Of a DNA stretch of 58,582 nt, positions 14,424 to 22,374 are shown in pieces. The notes under the pieces were generated by a model. That model did not search any database. It saw only the letters and a list, made by a program, of their open reading frames with translations, and had not been told where the DNA came from. Numbering within the stretch: position 1 is the stretch's first letter; each line of letters opens with the position of its first letter. Origin of the DNA: an uncultured Faecalibacterium sp. (lineage in GTDB: Bacteria > Bacillota > Clostridia > Oscillospirales > Ruminococcaceae); NCBI GenBank assembly GCA_904394215.1, contig CAJFNF010000016.1, forward strand, positions 1-58,582. The letters run 5' to 3'. The translations under genes were made by a program, and so were the position numbers.

Positions 14424-15896
14424 ATGAAGTTTTTTGCAAAACGGCTGCCGGCCCTGCTGCTGCTGGCCGCCCTGACTGTCAGCGCGGCCCAGCCCGCCGC
14501 CGCCCTTCAGCTGCCCTCCCTCAACTGGCCTTCCTTTGGCAAGGAAGAGGTGGCTGTGGAAAGCATTGATCCCGGCTCCTACGAGGCCGAGATGACCGTG
14601 GGCACCACCCAGCAGCTGAAACCCACCGTTCTGCCCGACAACGCCACCGACAAGGAAGTGGTCTTTGCCTCGGAGGACATCAGCATCATCCAGGTGGGCC
14701 AGGACGGCCTGATCGGCGCCGCATCGGTGGGCTCCACCCGGGTATCGGCCACCGCCGGCGGTGTGACCATCTACTACGACATCACCGTCACCCCTGACCC
14801 TTCCACCGTGGTGTCCGACATGGACGCCGCCATCTCCCAGGAGGAGATCGCGGTGGGCGGCACCGCCACCATCTCGGTGTCGGTGAGCCCCAGTTCGGCG
14901 GCCTCTACCGCCAGCGTGACCTTCACCTCTTCCAATGAGTCTGTGGCCACCGTCAACAACTTTGGCCGGGTCACCGCTGTGGGCAAGGGCAGCGCCACCA
15001 TCACCATCACCTGCGGCGACATCGTCCGCACCGTCAACGTGAAGGTGTACATTCCCACCGACGGCATCCATCTGAACACCAACTACCTGGTTCTGAAGCC
15101 GGGGGCCACCGCCCAGATCACCGGCAGCGTCTCCCCTTCCACGGCGCCCCAGACCCTGACCTTCAAGTCCAGTGACACCAAGGTGGCCACTGTCAGCGGA
15201 AATGGCACTGTAACGGCTGTGGGGGTGGGCTCCACCTCCATCATCGTCTCCAACGGGGACTCCTCCAGCATGGTGACGGTGATCGTCAACCAGGGCACCA
15301 GCCAGAACACCGCCGGCAGCGGCTCCGGCTCGGGCGCCGACAGCGGTGCTGACAGCGAAACCACCGCCGAGGACCCCATCGTCCAGCAGATCAACGACCC
15401 CCAGATTGAACTGGTGAACCTGAACCAGGGGGACATCCCCACCATTACCACCCAGATGCTGGACGCCCTGCGCCGCACCGGTAAGACCATGAACGTCACC
15501 GGCGACGGCTATGTGCTGACCATCCGGGGCACCGACATCCGCAACACCCAGAACGCCCTGTCCACGGCGGTGACCTTCACCCCCAGCGAAGAGGGGCTGG
15601 AATTCAGTCTGAATGAGGGCGGCGCCATGCCTTGTGCCGTCAGCCTGACCCTCACCGGGGACAACGCCAGCTACAGCCGGCTGTACCTGTACAACGAGGC
15701 TACCCAGCAGTGGCAGTACCTGAACAGCTATGCAGACAGCGTGGTCACCACCGACACGGCGGGCCGCTATCTGCTGACCAACAACACACTGACCTTCGTC
15801 CACATGAACTTTTACGCCCTGGTTGCCGCAGGCGTGGTCCTGGTGGCCATCATTGTGGTGTACATTGTGGTGAAAAAGAGGTATTGGTTCTGGTGA
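14424..15896 (+). CDS. Membrane-anchored surface protein with three BIG2 domains
   Basis: 490 residues. A cleavable signal peptide (MKFFAKRLPALLLLAALTVSAAQPAAA), three bacterial Ig-like (BIG2) repeats (about 45-120, 130-205, 212-290; repeated SxxxSVATV and GxAxITV-type motifs), a Gly/Ser/Asp linker (about 295-330), a further beta-rich domain (about 335-455) and a C-terminal membrane helix (about 462-483) with basic tail KKRYWFW. It is therefore anchored in the membrane and projects through the wall. Start ATG 14424 has GAGG upstream. It closes the exporter island and could dock, display or give immunity to the exported peptides; no direct evidence. An intrinsic terminator follows. Confidence 0.85.
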   Translation: MKFFAKRLPALLLLAALTVSAAQPAAALQLPSLNWPSFGKEEVAVESIDPGSYEAEMTVGTTQQLKPTVLPDNATDKEVVFASEDISIIQVGQDGLIGAASVGSTRVSATAGGVTIYYDITVTPDPSTVVSDMDAAISQEEIAVGGTATISVSVSPSSAASTASVTFTSSNESVATVNNFGRVTAVGKGSATITITCGDIVRTVNVKVYIPTDGIHLNTNYLVLKPGATAQITGSVSPSTAPQTLTFKSSDTKVATVSGNGTVTAVGVGSTSIIVSNGDSSSMVTVIVNQGTSQNTAGSGSGSGADSGADSETTAEDPIVQQINDPQIELVNLNQGDIPTITTQMLDALRRTGKTMNVTGDGYVLTIRGTDIRNTQNALSTAVTFTPSEEGLEFSLNEGGAMPCAVSLTLTGDNASYSRLYLYNEATQQWQYLNSYADSVVTTDTAGRYLLTNNTLTFVHMNFYALVAAGVVLVAIIVVYIVVKKRYWFW

Positions 15897-15932
15897 TGCA
15901 GGCCATCCATATAAGAATCTTACCTTCCCTCT

Positions 15933-15985
15933 AAGCACACAAAGCCCTGTCTCCCACCGGAGGCGGGGCTTTGTGCTTTTCTTTT
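15933..15985 (+). terminator. Intrinsic terminator ending the exporter island
   Basis: AAGC/GCTT, ACAAAGCCC/GGGCTTTGT and CTCC/GGAG pairings with a 2-base bulge, then TTTTCTTTT. Confidence 0.85.
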
Positions 15986-16369
15986 CCCCGGTGAGGCGTG
16001 CCGGGACCGCAAGGCCCCACGGCGGGTGCAGATGTTGTTTTGATTTGTGATCTAAACCCGCCCACCGCCCTTTCAGCGGTCCCCCGGCCCTGCGGGCCCG
16101 CCCCGGTGGGGCTCTGAGCCACGAGCTGCTCATCCTGGGTGTACGCTGCGGGATGCCTCTCACTGAGACAATGCCAATAGAGAAAAAGGGGCCTCCCGGG
16201 TCGGGGGCTGCTTCCTTTTTCCGGGGGGCTGGGCCGGAGCGGTCGGGCAGAGGCTTTCAGGCACCAGGCGGCCCCCAAACAGAGGGAGCAGTTAATTGGT
16301 ACTGGCCCCGCCGGTGGGCGCGGCCGCAGGTCAGGGGCGGGCAAACAAAAACAAATCCCCGTCCCAAGC
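15986..16369. other. Gene-free GC-rich spacer
   Basis: No frame here has a credible start, ribosome-binding site or family resemblance. It holds several short inverted repeats (for example an imperfect hairpin at 16182-16222 with A and T runs at its ends) but no promoter I trust. The dispersed element begins at its right end. Confidence 0.5.
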
Positions 16370-16585
16370 GGAACGAGGATTGATTGGATATCGGGCAATC
16401 AGAAACTTTGCATCGGACCGGGCCGCAGGCCCAAACGTAAACGAAGATCCAGGGCCTTGCAACCCCCTAGCCCTCACGTAAGCGCGGCCAGAGGCCTTGC
16501 AACCCCCTAGCCCTCACGTAAGCGCGGCCAGAGTGTATGGTACCCAGTGAAAAGCTTTTTGGTTCCTTTTTCTCGAAAAAGGAAC
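16370..16585 (-). repeat. Dispersed repeat element, copy A (3' of glmS)
   Basis: Read on the minus strand, directly after the glmS stop: an 11-bp hairpin (16562-16572 with 16575-16585), an AAAAGCTTTT-like block, ACTGGGTACC (16539-16548 complement), a tandemly duplicated 40-bp segment, a 49-base block (16406-16454) and AATCCTCGTTCC (16370-16381). The same blocks in the same order occur at 58271-58485 after the pyrimidine-nucleoside phosphorylase gene. The 49-base block is identical at 40 of 49 positions by hand alignment. Length is 216 versus 215 bases. The hairpin may serve as the glmS terminator. Family and function unknown. Confidence 0.75.
16454..16533. repeat. Perfect 40-bp direct tandem repeat, two copies
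   Basis: Bases 16454-16493 and 16494-16533 are identical, with no spacer. The duplication lies inside dispersed element copy A; copy B at 58.3 kb shows no such duplication, so it looks like a recent local event. Confidence 0.95.
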
Positions 16586-16588
16586 ACC

Positions 16589-18409
16589 TTACTCTACCGT
16601 GACACTCTTGGCCAGGTTCCGGGGTTTATCCACGTCGCAGCCACGGAGCACCGCCATGTAGTAGGCGAACAGCTGCAGCGGCACAATCAGCTGCAGGGGC
16701 ATCAGGATGTCCTCGTACTGGTCCAGCCGCACCACATAGTCGGCGATGCCCTCCGGCACCACCGCATCCTTGGTGGTGAACAGCAGCACCTTGGCCCCCC
16801 GGCTCTTGGTTTCCTTGGCGTTGGACAGGGTCTTCTCATAGACCTTGTGCTGGGTGGCCAGGACGATCACCGGCACCCCGTCGGTCACCAGGCTGATGGT
16901 GCCGTGCTTCAGCTCCCCGGCCGCGTAAGCGTCCGAATGGACGTAGCTGATCTCCTTCAGCTTGAGGCTCCCCTCCAGGGACAGGGCGTAGTCGAAGCCC
17001 CGGCCAATGAAAAAGCAGCTCTGGGTGTTTACAAACAGGCTAGCCAGGTATTTGATATACTCACAGTCATCCAGCCGGGGCTTCACAACCTCCGGCGCCC
17101 GCTGCAGCTGGGCGGTGTTGCGGCGGGTTTCGGCCTCGGTCAGCTTGCCGCGGGCATAGGCCAGCCGCAGGGCAAACAGGTACAGCACGCACATCTGAAC
17201 CATATAGGCCTTGGTGGAGGCCACCGCAATCTCGGGGCCGGCGTAGGTGTACATCACATAATCTGCGGCCCGGGCAATGGAACTGCCCACCACATTGACG
17301 ATGGCCAGCACCGGCACCCCCTGGCTCTTGGCCAGTTTCAGGGCCGCCAGGGTGTCGCTGGTCTCGCCCGACTGGCTGATGATGATCACCAGGTCCTCGG
17401 GGCTGAGGATGGGGTCCCGGTAACGGAACTCGCTGGCAATGTCCACCTCTGCCGGCAGCCGGGCCAGGGTCTCGATGGCGGCCTTGCCCACCATGCCGGC
17501 GTGCATGGCGGTACCGCAGGCCACCAGGTGGATCCGCTGGATGGCCGCCAGCCGTTCATCGGTGAGGGCCGGGATCCGCAGGCTGGGCATCCCGTCCTCC
17601 ACCCGGGGCCCTACCGTGGCGGTGATGGCGGCGGGCTGTTCGTTGATTTCCTTCAGCATGAAGTGGGGATATCCGCCCTTTTCGGCGGCCTCCACATCCC
17701 AGTCGGCGGTGAGGCGCTCCCGCTGGACGGGGCGCCCAAACTCGTCATAGAAGGTGACTGCACCGGCGGTGCAGACCACCATGTCCCCTTCCTCCAGGAC
17801 GCTGTAGCTGCGGGTATATTTCAGGATGGCGGGGATATCCGAGGCCAGGAAGTTCTCCCCTTCCCCATAGCCCACGATCAGGGGGCTCTCCCGCCGGACC
17901 GCAAACAGGGTGTCGGGCCAGTCCCGGAACAGGACCGCCAGGGCGTAGCTGCCCCGCACCCGGGCCAGGGCCTCGGTGAGGGCCTTCAGGGGCTCCCCCT
18001 GGTAGCAGCTGTCAATCAGCTTCACCAGCACCTCGGTGTCGGTCTCGCTGACAAAGGTGTACCCCTTGGCCTCCAGCATCTCCTTCAGGGCGCCGTAGTT
18101 CTCGATGATGCCATTGTGCACGATGCTCACATAGGGGGTGGAGTGGGGATGGCTGTTGACGTCGCTGGGCTCCCCGTGGGTGGCCCAGCGGGTATGGCCG
18201 ATGCCGCAGTGGGTCACAGGCAGGTTCTCCTGTTCCAGCTTGGCCCGCAGGGCGGCCAGCCGCCCCTTGGTTTTCACCACGCGGATGGCGTCCCCGGTTT
18301 CCAGGGCCACGCCGGCCGAGTCATAGCCCCGGTACTCCAGCTTGGTCAGACCATCCAGCAATACGTCCTGGGCGCAGCGGGCGCCCACGTAGCCTACAAT
18401 GCCACACAT
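16589..18409 (-). CDS. glmS: Glutamine-fructose-6-phosphate aminotransferase GlmS
   Basis: GlmS makes glucosamine 6-phosphate from fructose 6-phosphate and glutamine, the entry step to peptidoglycan amino sugars. The 606-residue protein begins MCGIVGYVG, so Cys2 is the N-terminal nucleophile after Met removal. The glutaminase half shows YRGYDSAGVAL, HTRWATHGEPSDVNSHPH and HNGIIENY; the isomerase half has two SIS domains (ACGTAMHAG, SQSGETSDTL, FIGRGFDYALSLEGSLKLKEISYVHSDAYAAGELKHG) and ends with the conserved KSVTVE. ATG 18409 is preceded by GGAGGTG. The 5' leader carries a glmS ribozyme, so the mRNA should self-cleave when the product accumulates. Dispersed element copy A begins just past the stop. 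Confidence 0.98.
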   Translation of the reverse strand: MCGIVGYVGARCAQDVLLDGLTKLEYRGYDSAGVALETGDAIRVVKTKGRLAALRAKLEQENLPVTHCGIGHTRWATHGEPSDVNSHPHSTPYVSIVHNGIIENYGALKEMLEAKGYTFVSETDTEVLVKLIDSCYQGEPLKALTEALARVRGSYALAVLFRDWPDTLFAVRRESPLIVGYGEGENFLASDIPAILKYTRSYSVLEEGDMVVCTAGAVTFYDEFGRPVQRERLTADWDVEAAEKGGYPHFMLKEINEQPAAITATVGPRVEDGMPSLRIPALTDERLAAIQRIHLVACGTAMHAGMVGKAAIETLARLPAEVDIASEFRYRDPILSPEDLVIIISQSGETSDTLAALKLAKSQGVPVLAIVNVVGSSIARAADYVMYTYAGPEIAVASTKAYMVQMCVLYLFALRLAYARGKLTEAETRRNTAQLQRAPEVVKPRLDDCEYIKYLASLFVNTQSCFFIGRGFDYALSLEGSLKLKEISYVHSDAYAAGELKHGTISLVTDGVPVIVLATQHKVYEKTLSNAKETKSRGAKVLLFTTKDAVVPEGIADYVVRLDQYEDILMPLQLIVPLQLFAYYMAVLRGCDVDKPRNLAKSVTVE

Positions 18410-18509
18410 AAGCAAAACACCTCCATGCCGGCAGGAACCCCCGCCTTTCAGGGCAGGGCCTGCTCAGCTTCCCGGGCGGCCCGGGGGCCGCCTGTACGAT
18501 TGTATTCAC

Positions 18510-18670
18510 AGCATGGCTTGCTTTGAAGAGATCTGTTGCGGTATTGCTGCCGTTTTTTGCTCCTCTCTATCGGCTGGTACAGCCATCAGCCGGAAGAACA
18601 TCCGCCGAATCTTTCGATGATCCTTCTCCTCGTCACCCTCACGGCTGTCACCCGCGTGGCCCGGCGCTTT
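18510..18670 (-). ncRNA. glmS ribozyme (glucosamine-6-phosphate-activated)
   Basis: On the minus strand upstream of glmS the sequence reads AAGCGCCGG at 18661-18669, where cleavage is expected before the first G (18667), followed by the conserved core GACGAGG ... ATCGAAAGATTCGGCGGATG (within 18597-18634) and, further on, pseudoknot and P4-like elements down to about 18510. Core and order match the known glmS ribozyme, and the position is exactly the glmS 5' leader. The 3' boundary is approximate. Confidence 0.9.
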
Positions 18671-18713
18671 TTGTCAACTCGAGGTACACATTCCTTCTTT
18701 CAATCCCATTTGT

Positions 18714-18743
18714 ATTTTATCGCTTCCCCAGCATCTTATGCAG
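18714..18743 (-). promoter_or_regulatory. Possible glmS promoter
   Basis: CTGCAT (18738-18743), 18-bp spacer, TAAAAT (18714-18719) on the minus strand, overlapping the end of the upstream gene. Transcripts would start about 40 bases before the ribozyme cleavage site. Confidence 0.45.
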
Positions 18744-19274
18744 CCGGGGCTGCCACACCAGGCGGTAGACCTTCAGCAGGTTGACCAGGGCCCGGTCAAA
18801 CAGCAGAAAAGCCACGTTCCCGATCAGCAAAGTCACGGCGGCCAGCACAAAGGCCGCCTCCTGGACCTCATCTGCCACCTGCCCGGCGGGAAACAGCACC
18901 AGCAGCACCCCGTACAGGGCCAGCACCGAGCCGTTGCACAGCAGCAGTTTGGCCGCCAGGCGCACCGGCGCCGGCCGCAGCCGGTCCAGCCGGGGCTTCA
19001 CCAGGGGGTAATACCCCAGCAGCACCACAAAGAACAGGGCCGTCTCCTTGTCGGGCACAAACAGCACCCCCAGGACGCTGGCGGCTCCATAAGTGATCCA
19101 GGCGTAGCGGCGGCCGCATTCCTCGGCTACTGCCCCAATCAAAAGGCCCCCGGCAGCGGGGGCAATGAACATGGCGATGGGCAGGATGGCCCCCAGCAGC
19201 ATCAAAACCACCGACAGGGCCACCACCATGCCGCACAGCGCCACAGGCCAGCTTGGGTTGGTGTTTCGTTTCAT
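18717..19274 (-). CDS. Integral membrane protein of unknown function
   Basis: 185 residues, mostly hydrophobic, with about five or six membrane segments (roughly 11-34, 36-55, 59-75, 79-97, 108-128, 140-163), a short basic N-terminus and a basic C-terminal tail (KVYRLVWQPRLHKMLGKR). The start ATG overlaps the stop of the DUF5685 gene by 4 bases (ATGA), so the two are translationally coupled and probably act together. Overall look is of a small transporter substrate-binding or ECF S-component-like membrane protein, but no family can be named with confidence. Confidence 0.75.
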   Translation of the reverse strand: MKRNTNPSWPVALCGMVVALSVVLMLLGAILPIAMFIAPAAGGLLIGAVAEECGRRYAWITYGAASVLGVLFVPDKETALFFVVLLGYYPLVKPRLDRLRPAPVRLAAKLLLCNGSVLALYGVLLVLFPAGQVADEVQEAAFVLAAVTLLIGNVAFLLFDRALVNLLKVYRLVWQPRLHKMLGKR

Positions 19275-20143
19275 AAGGGGAACTCCCAGTTCAAATCCCA
19301 GGAGCCGTGCTCCAGGGGGTCCACGGTATCCCGCAGGCCCAGGATGATGATGTTGTCCAGCAGGGACCGGTTCAGCTTGATATCCATCAGGGTGTACACC
19401 CGGGCCAGGTCGTTGATGGCCGCGATGGCCTGGCGGCGAGCGTTTTCCTGGGCGGCCTCCTGGCTGAGACCGTTGGCCACAAAGACGTTGTACCGGTCCT
19501 CTTTCTGGTCCTGCTGGTGGCGCTGGGCCTTATCCAGCAGGTAGAAGGCCTTGCCGATGCAGCTGCCAATATAGCGCATATTCTTCCGCTGGACCGGGTC
19601 GTCGGAGGCCAGCACCGAGAACAGCGCCCCGTAGACGTTGCTCATGGGCTCGGAGGCCACCGCATAGTTCTGGCCCCGCAGCTGCTGCTGGGCCACAGCC
19701 TGGGCCTGCTGCTGGCAGAAGATCCGCTCCAGGGCAGGCTCCTCCTGGACCGCCTTGCGGTAGGCCCGGTAGAGGGTCAGCCGCTGGATGGCCCGCTGGA
19801 CCTTCTCCTTGAAGGGCAGCTCGCTGGTCCGGCGGTCCTGCAGCCGGTGCCAGCTCATCATCACCTGGATCTGGGCCGCCAGCCGGATGCCCCGGGTCTG
19901 GCACATCATGGGCACCGGGGTCAGGCTCCCCGGCAGACGGATGCTCTGGCAGGTGGCCTGCCGCCCCGCCAGACTGTCGGACAGCAGGGCCAGGGTGCCC
20001 ACCCGGTGGGGCAGGCTCTGGTAAGCCAAAAAGCCATAGTCCAGGTACAGCTGATAGCTGACCCCCCGGACATAGCGCAGGTAAATATTATAATCACGGA
20101 TTGTAAGTTCCGGCAGATAAGGGTGAAGTCTGCCTGTCAACAT
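19271..20143 (-). CDS. DUF5685-like protein of unknown function
   Basis: 290 residues. The opening MLTGRLHPYLPELTIRDYNIYLRYVRGVSYQLYLDYGFLAYQSL resembles the DUF5685 N-terminus (G-x-L-x-P-x-x-x-E-L-x-x-x-x-Y-x-x-Y) found in Clostridia, although the Cys residues often found there are not obvious. The rest is mainly helical with a Gln-rich middle (about 150-175). No signal peptide or membrane helix. ATG 20143 has GGAGG 9 bases upstream; upstream in-frame codons lack one. It precedes the membrane gene with a 4-base overlap and has its own promoter at 20265. Confidence 0.7.
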   Translation of the reverse strand: MLTGRLHPYLPELTIRDYNIYLRYVRGVSYQLYLDYGFLAYQSLPHRVGTLALLSDSLAGRQATCQSIRLPGSLTPVPMMCQTRGIRLAAQIQVMMSWHRLQDRRTSELPFKEKVQRAIQRLTLYRAYRKAVQEEPALERIFCQQQAQAVAQQQLRGQNYAVASEPMSNVYGALFSVLASDDPVQRKNMRYIGSCIGKAFYLLDKAQRHQQDQKEDRYNVFVANGLSQEAAQENARRQAIAAINDLARVYTLMDIKLNRSLLDNIIILGLRDTVDPLEHGSWDLNWEFPL

Positions 20144-20264
20144 GGCGCACAGCCTCCATTGTACCAAACCTTACGCACCTTTGCTTGCGCAGGGCGCTTT
20201 CGGCCGGGCTGACTGTGCAGCCCCGGCCCGCGGACTCAGGATAGCCCAAATTGTGATCATTCTT

Positions 20265-20293
20265 AGTATAATCGATTTTGTTCCCAGATGCAA
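20265..20293 (-). promoter_or_regulatory. Sigma-A promoter of the DUF5685-membrane protein pair
   Basis: TTGCAT (20288-20293), 17 bp, TATACT (20265-20270) on the minus strand. The rest of the 20168-20456 gap shows nothing else recognisable. Confidence 0.75.
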
Positions 20294-20456
20294 TTCCTAT
20301 TTGGAAAGTCTTTGCATTTGTCCCCGGCCCCGGCTCGGGTTGGCTGTTCAATCCGCATTATTTTATCCTGGATACGTTGTTTTTTACATTTCCATTTCCT
20401 GGCCTATTTTTGTATGTTTTGACACTTCATTTGTCTGGTCATTGCTCAGGAAAAAG

Positions 20457-21674
20457 TCAGCCTTTTTTCTCCGGTGCGCCGCCCTGGCTGTGGGGATGGC
20501 TGCGGCGGCCGTCAAAGCCCTCTTTGGCCATGGGGCGGGCGGTTTTGGCGCCGGGAGCGCTGTAGTACATATACACCTGGCAGGGGATCATGCCGTTGTA
20601 CATTTTGCGGCGCTTGGTGGCCCGGCGGTCATAGTGGGCCTCAAATTCCATGTCGGCGGTGATGACATAGACCCCTGCGCAGGGATGGGCCTCCATCTGG
20701 CGGCCAAAGGTCTGGGCCAGGCGGGCAGCCCCCTCGATGGTGCTCATCCGCTCGCCGTAGGGCGGGTTGGTCAGGACGATGGCCTCTGCCCGGGGGGCAA
20801 AGTTTGCCACGTCTGCCACCTCAAAGTGGCAGCGCTTGTCAACCCCGGCCAGACGGGCGTTGGCCTTGGCCAGCTCCACGGCGGCAGGGTCCACATCGTA
20901 GCCGAAGCCCTCAAAGGCGGCGTCCTGCTTGATCTCTTCCAGGGCCTTCCGGCGCTGGTCGGCCCACACCTGCTGGGGCACAAAGCTGTAGTGCTCGGCG
21001 GCAAACCGGCGCTGGAGGCCGGGGGCGATGTTCATGGCCTTCTGGGCGGCCTCAATCACCAGGGTGCCGCTGCCGCAGAAGGGGTCCTCCACCAGGCTGT
21101 CCCGGCGCACCCGGCCCAGGTCGGCGATGGTGGCGGCCAGGGTCTCCCGCAGGGGGGCCTCCATGGCGTTGCGGCGGTAGCCCCGCTTGTGGAGGCCCTC
21201 GCCGCTGGTGTCCAGCATGATCTCGCACTGGTCCTTCCGCAGCAGGAACTGGACCCGGTAGACGCTGCCGGTCTCGGGCAGGGTGGAGGTCTTGTGGCCC
21301 TGCATCAGCCGCTTGACGACGGCCTTCTTGATGATGCTCTGGCAGGCGGGCACGCTGGACAGCTTGCTGTTCAGGGAGGAGCCCTTCACCGGGAAGGCGG
21401 CATCTGCCGGCAGCAGCTCCTCCCAGGGGATGGCGTAGACCCCGTCGAACAGGTCGTCAAAGGTCTCGGCCTTGTAGTTGGCCAGCAGCAGCATCACCCG
21501 CTCCACCGTCCGGAGGTTCAGGTTGGCGGCGGCGATCATCTCAGCCCCGCCCCGGAAGGTCAGCCGGCCGTCGGTGACCCGCAGGTCCTCAGCGCCCAGC
21601 CGCTTGAGCTCAAAGCTGGCGGTGGACTCGCAGCCAAAAAAGCAGGGTACAATCAGTTCATACATTGCAGACAT
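20457..21674 (-). CDS. THUMP-domain class I rRNA methyltransferase (RlmL/YpsC type)
   Basis: 405 residues. Order: N-terminal ferredoxin-like and THUMP RNA-binding parts (1-160), then a Rossmann SAM methyltransferase with DPFCGSGT (197-204) and the catalytic NPPY of the N6/N2 amino-methyltransferase type (303-306, TNPPYGERM). This matches the Bacillus YpsC group thought to methylate 23S rRNA guanine N2. Start ATG 21674 has AAAGGA 7 bases upstream. A long His/Ser/Gly C-terminal tail is not conserved. It follows the yabR-like gene but is separated by a structured, terminator-like spacer, so may be a separate unit. Confidence 0.9.
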   Translation of the reverse strand: MSAMYELIVPCFFGCESTASFELKRLGAEDLRVTDGRLTFRGGAEMIAAANLNLRTVERVMLLLANYKAETFDDLFDGVYAIPWEELLPADAAFPVKGSSLNSKLSSVPACQSIIKKAVVKRLMQGHKTSTLPETGSVYRVQFLLRKDQCEIMLDTSGEGLHKRGYRRNAMEAPLRETLAATIADLGRVRRDSLVEDPFCGSGTLVIEAAQKAMNIAPGLQRRFAAEHYSFVPQQVWADQRRKALEEIKQDAAFEGFGYDVDPAAVELAKANARLAGVDKRCHFEVADVANFAPRAEAIVLTNPPYGERMSTIEGAARLAQTFGRQMEAHPCAGVYVITADMEFEAHYDRRATKRRKMYNGMIPCQVYMYYSAPGAKTARPMAKEGFDGRRSHPHSQGGAPEKKG

Positions 21675-21702
21675 GGAGACATCCTTTCTTTTGCAGCAAA
21701 AG

Positions 21703-21765
21703 GGGCCCGCCCCTGCAGGGGTGCGCGGCAAGGTTGCCTTGCACGGTTCCCGCTGGGGCAGGCCC
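21703..21765 (-). terminator. Terminator-like composite hairpin after the S1 protein gene
   Basis: An outer 11-bp GC stem (21703-21713 with 21755-21765) encloses a second hairpin (21721-21744). Only four T residues follow, so termination may be partial. Confidence 0.4.
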
Positions 21766-21793
21766 GGGTCATTTGGTGGAATCTTGAACCAGA

Positions 21794-22300
21794 TCAGCGG
21801 CCGCCCCGGCGGTTCCGGGAGGCATAGCCGCCCCGCCGTCCGCCCGACTCGTGGTCGAGATCTGCCATTTTTTCTTCGCTCTGGCTCTTGAAGCGGCTCA
21901 TCATGTCCTCAAAGGACAGGTTGTCGCTCTTGGCAGGGGGCCGGGGCTGCCATACCCGGGGCCCATCGTCCCGCGGGGGGCGCTTGCCGCCCCGGGGCCC
22001 GCCGCGGCCCTCCCTCGGGCCGGAGGAACGGGGGCCGCGGCCATTGTCCCGCCCGGTGCGCTGGGGAGGCGGCAGCAGCTGTTTGATGGACAGGGCGATC
22101 TTGCCTTCCGGCGAGATGCCGATCACCTTGACGTTTACCGTTTCCCCCTCGTGGAGCACAGCCGCAATGTCCTGCACATAGGAGTTGGACACTTCCGAAA
22201 TGTGGACCATGCCCACACGTCCCTCGGGCAGTGCCACAAACGCGCCGAAGGGTTTGATGCCGGTGATCCGGCCTTCCAATACGTTACCTACCTCTATCAA
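21794..22300 (-). CDS. yabR: S1-domain RNA-binding protein (YabR-like)
   Basis: 168 residues: an S1 RNA-binding fold (about 3-72: VGNVLEGRITGIKPFGAFVAL, GMVHISEVS, VNVKVIGISPEGKIALSIK) followed by a long basic Arg/Gly/Pro tail rich in RGG-like segments (75-168), typical of RNA chaperone-like tails. The start is TTG 22300 with AAAGGG 9 bases before. Position after divIC matches yabR in Bacillus, where the role is still unclear. The low-complexity RGG tail is longer than in Bacillus. Confidence 0.85.
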   Translation of the reverse strand: MIEVGNVLEGRITGIKPFGAFVALPEGRVGMVHISEVSNSYVQDIAAVLHEGETVNVKVIGISPEGKIALSIKQLLPPPQRTGRDNGRGPRSSGPREGRGGPRGGKRPPRDDGPRVWQPRPPAKSDNLSFEDMMSRFKSQSEEKMADLDHESGGRRGGYASRNRRGGR

Positions 22301-22374
22301 AGCTCTATACCCTTTCTTCAGCCAGAGAGTTCCCGGGCCGCCCGCAAAAAGCAGCCCGCCGCAAACAGACGACT

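Noticed and set aside
15931-16398. 155-codon minus-strand frame in the spacer after the BIG2 gene
   Set aside because: Runs through the terminator, Pro/Gly/Arg-rich, no start signals and no family resemblance.
16454-16533. CRISPR-like repeat
   Set aside because: Only two 40-bp units abut directly with no spacer, and no cas genes are present in the window.
8692-16585. Integrated island with att sites at tRNA-Asn
   Set aside because: No second copy of the tRNA 3' end and no integrase were found, so tRNA-linked integration stays unproven.
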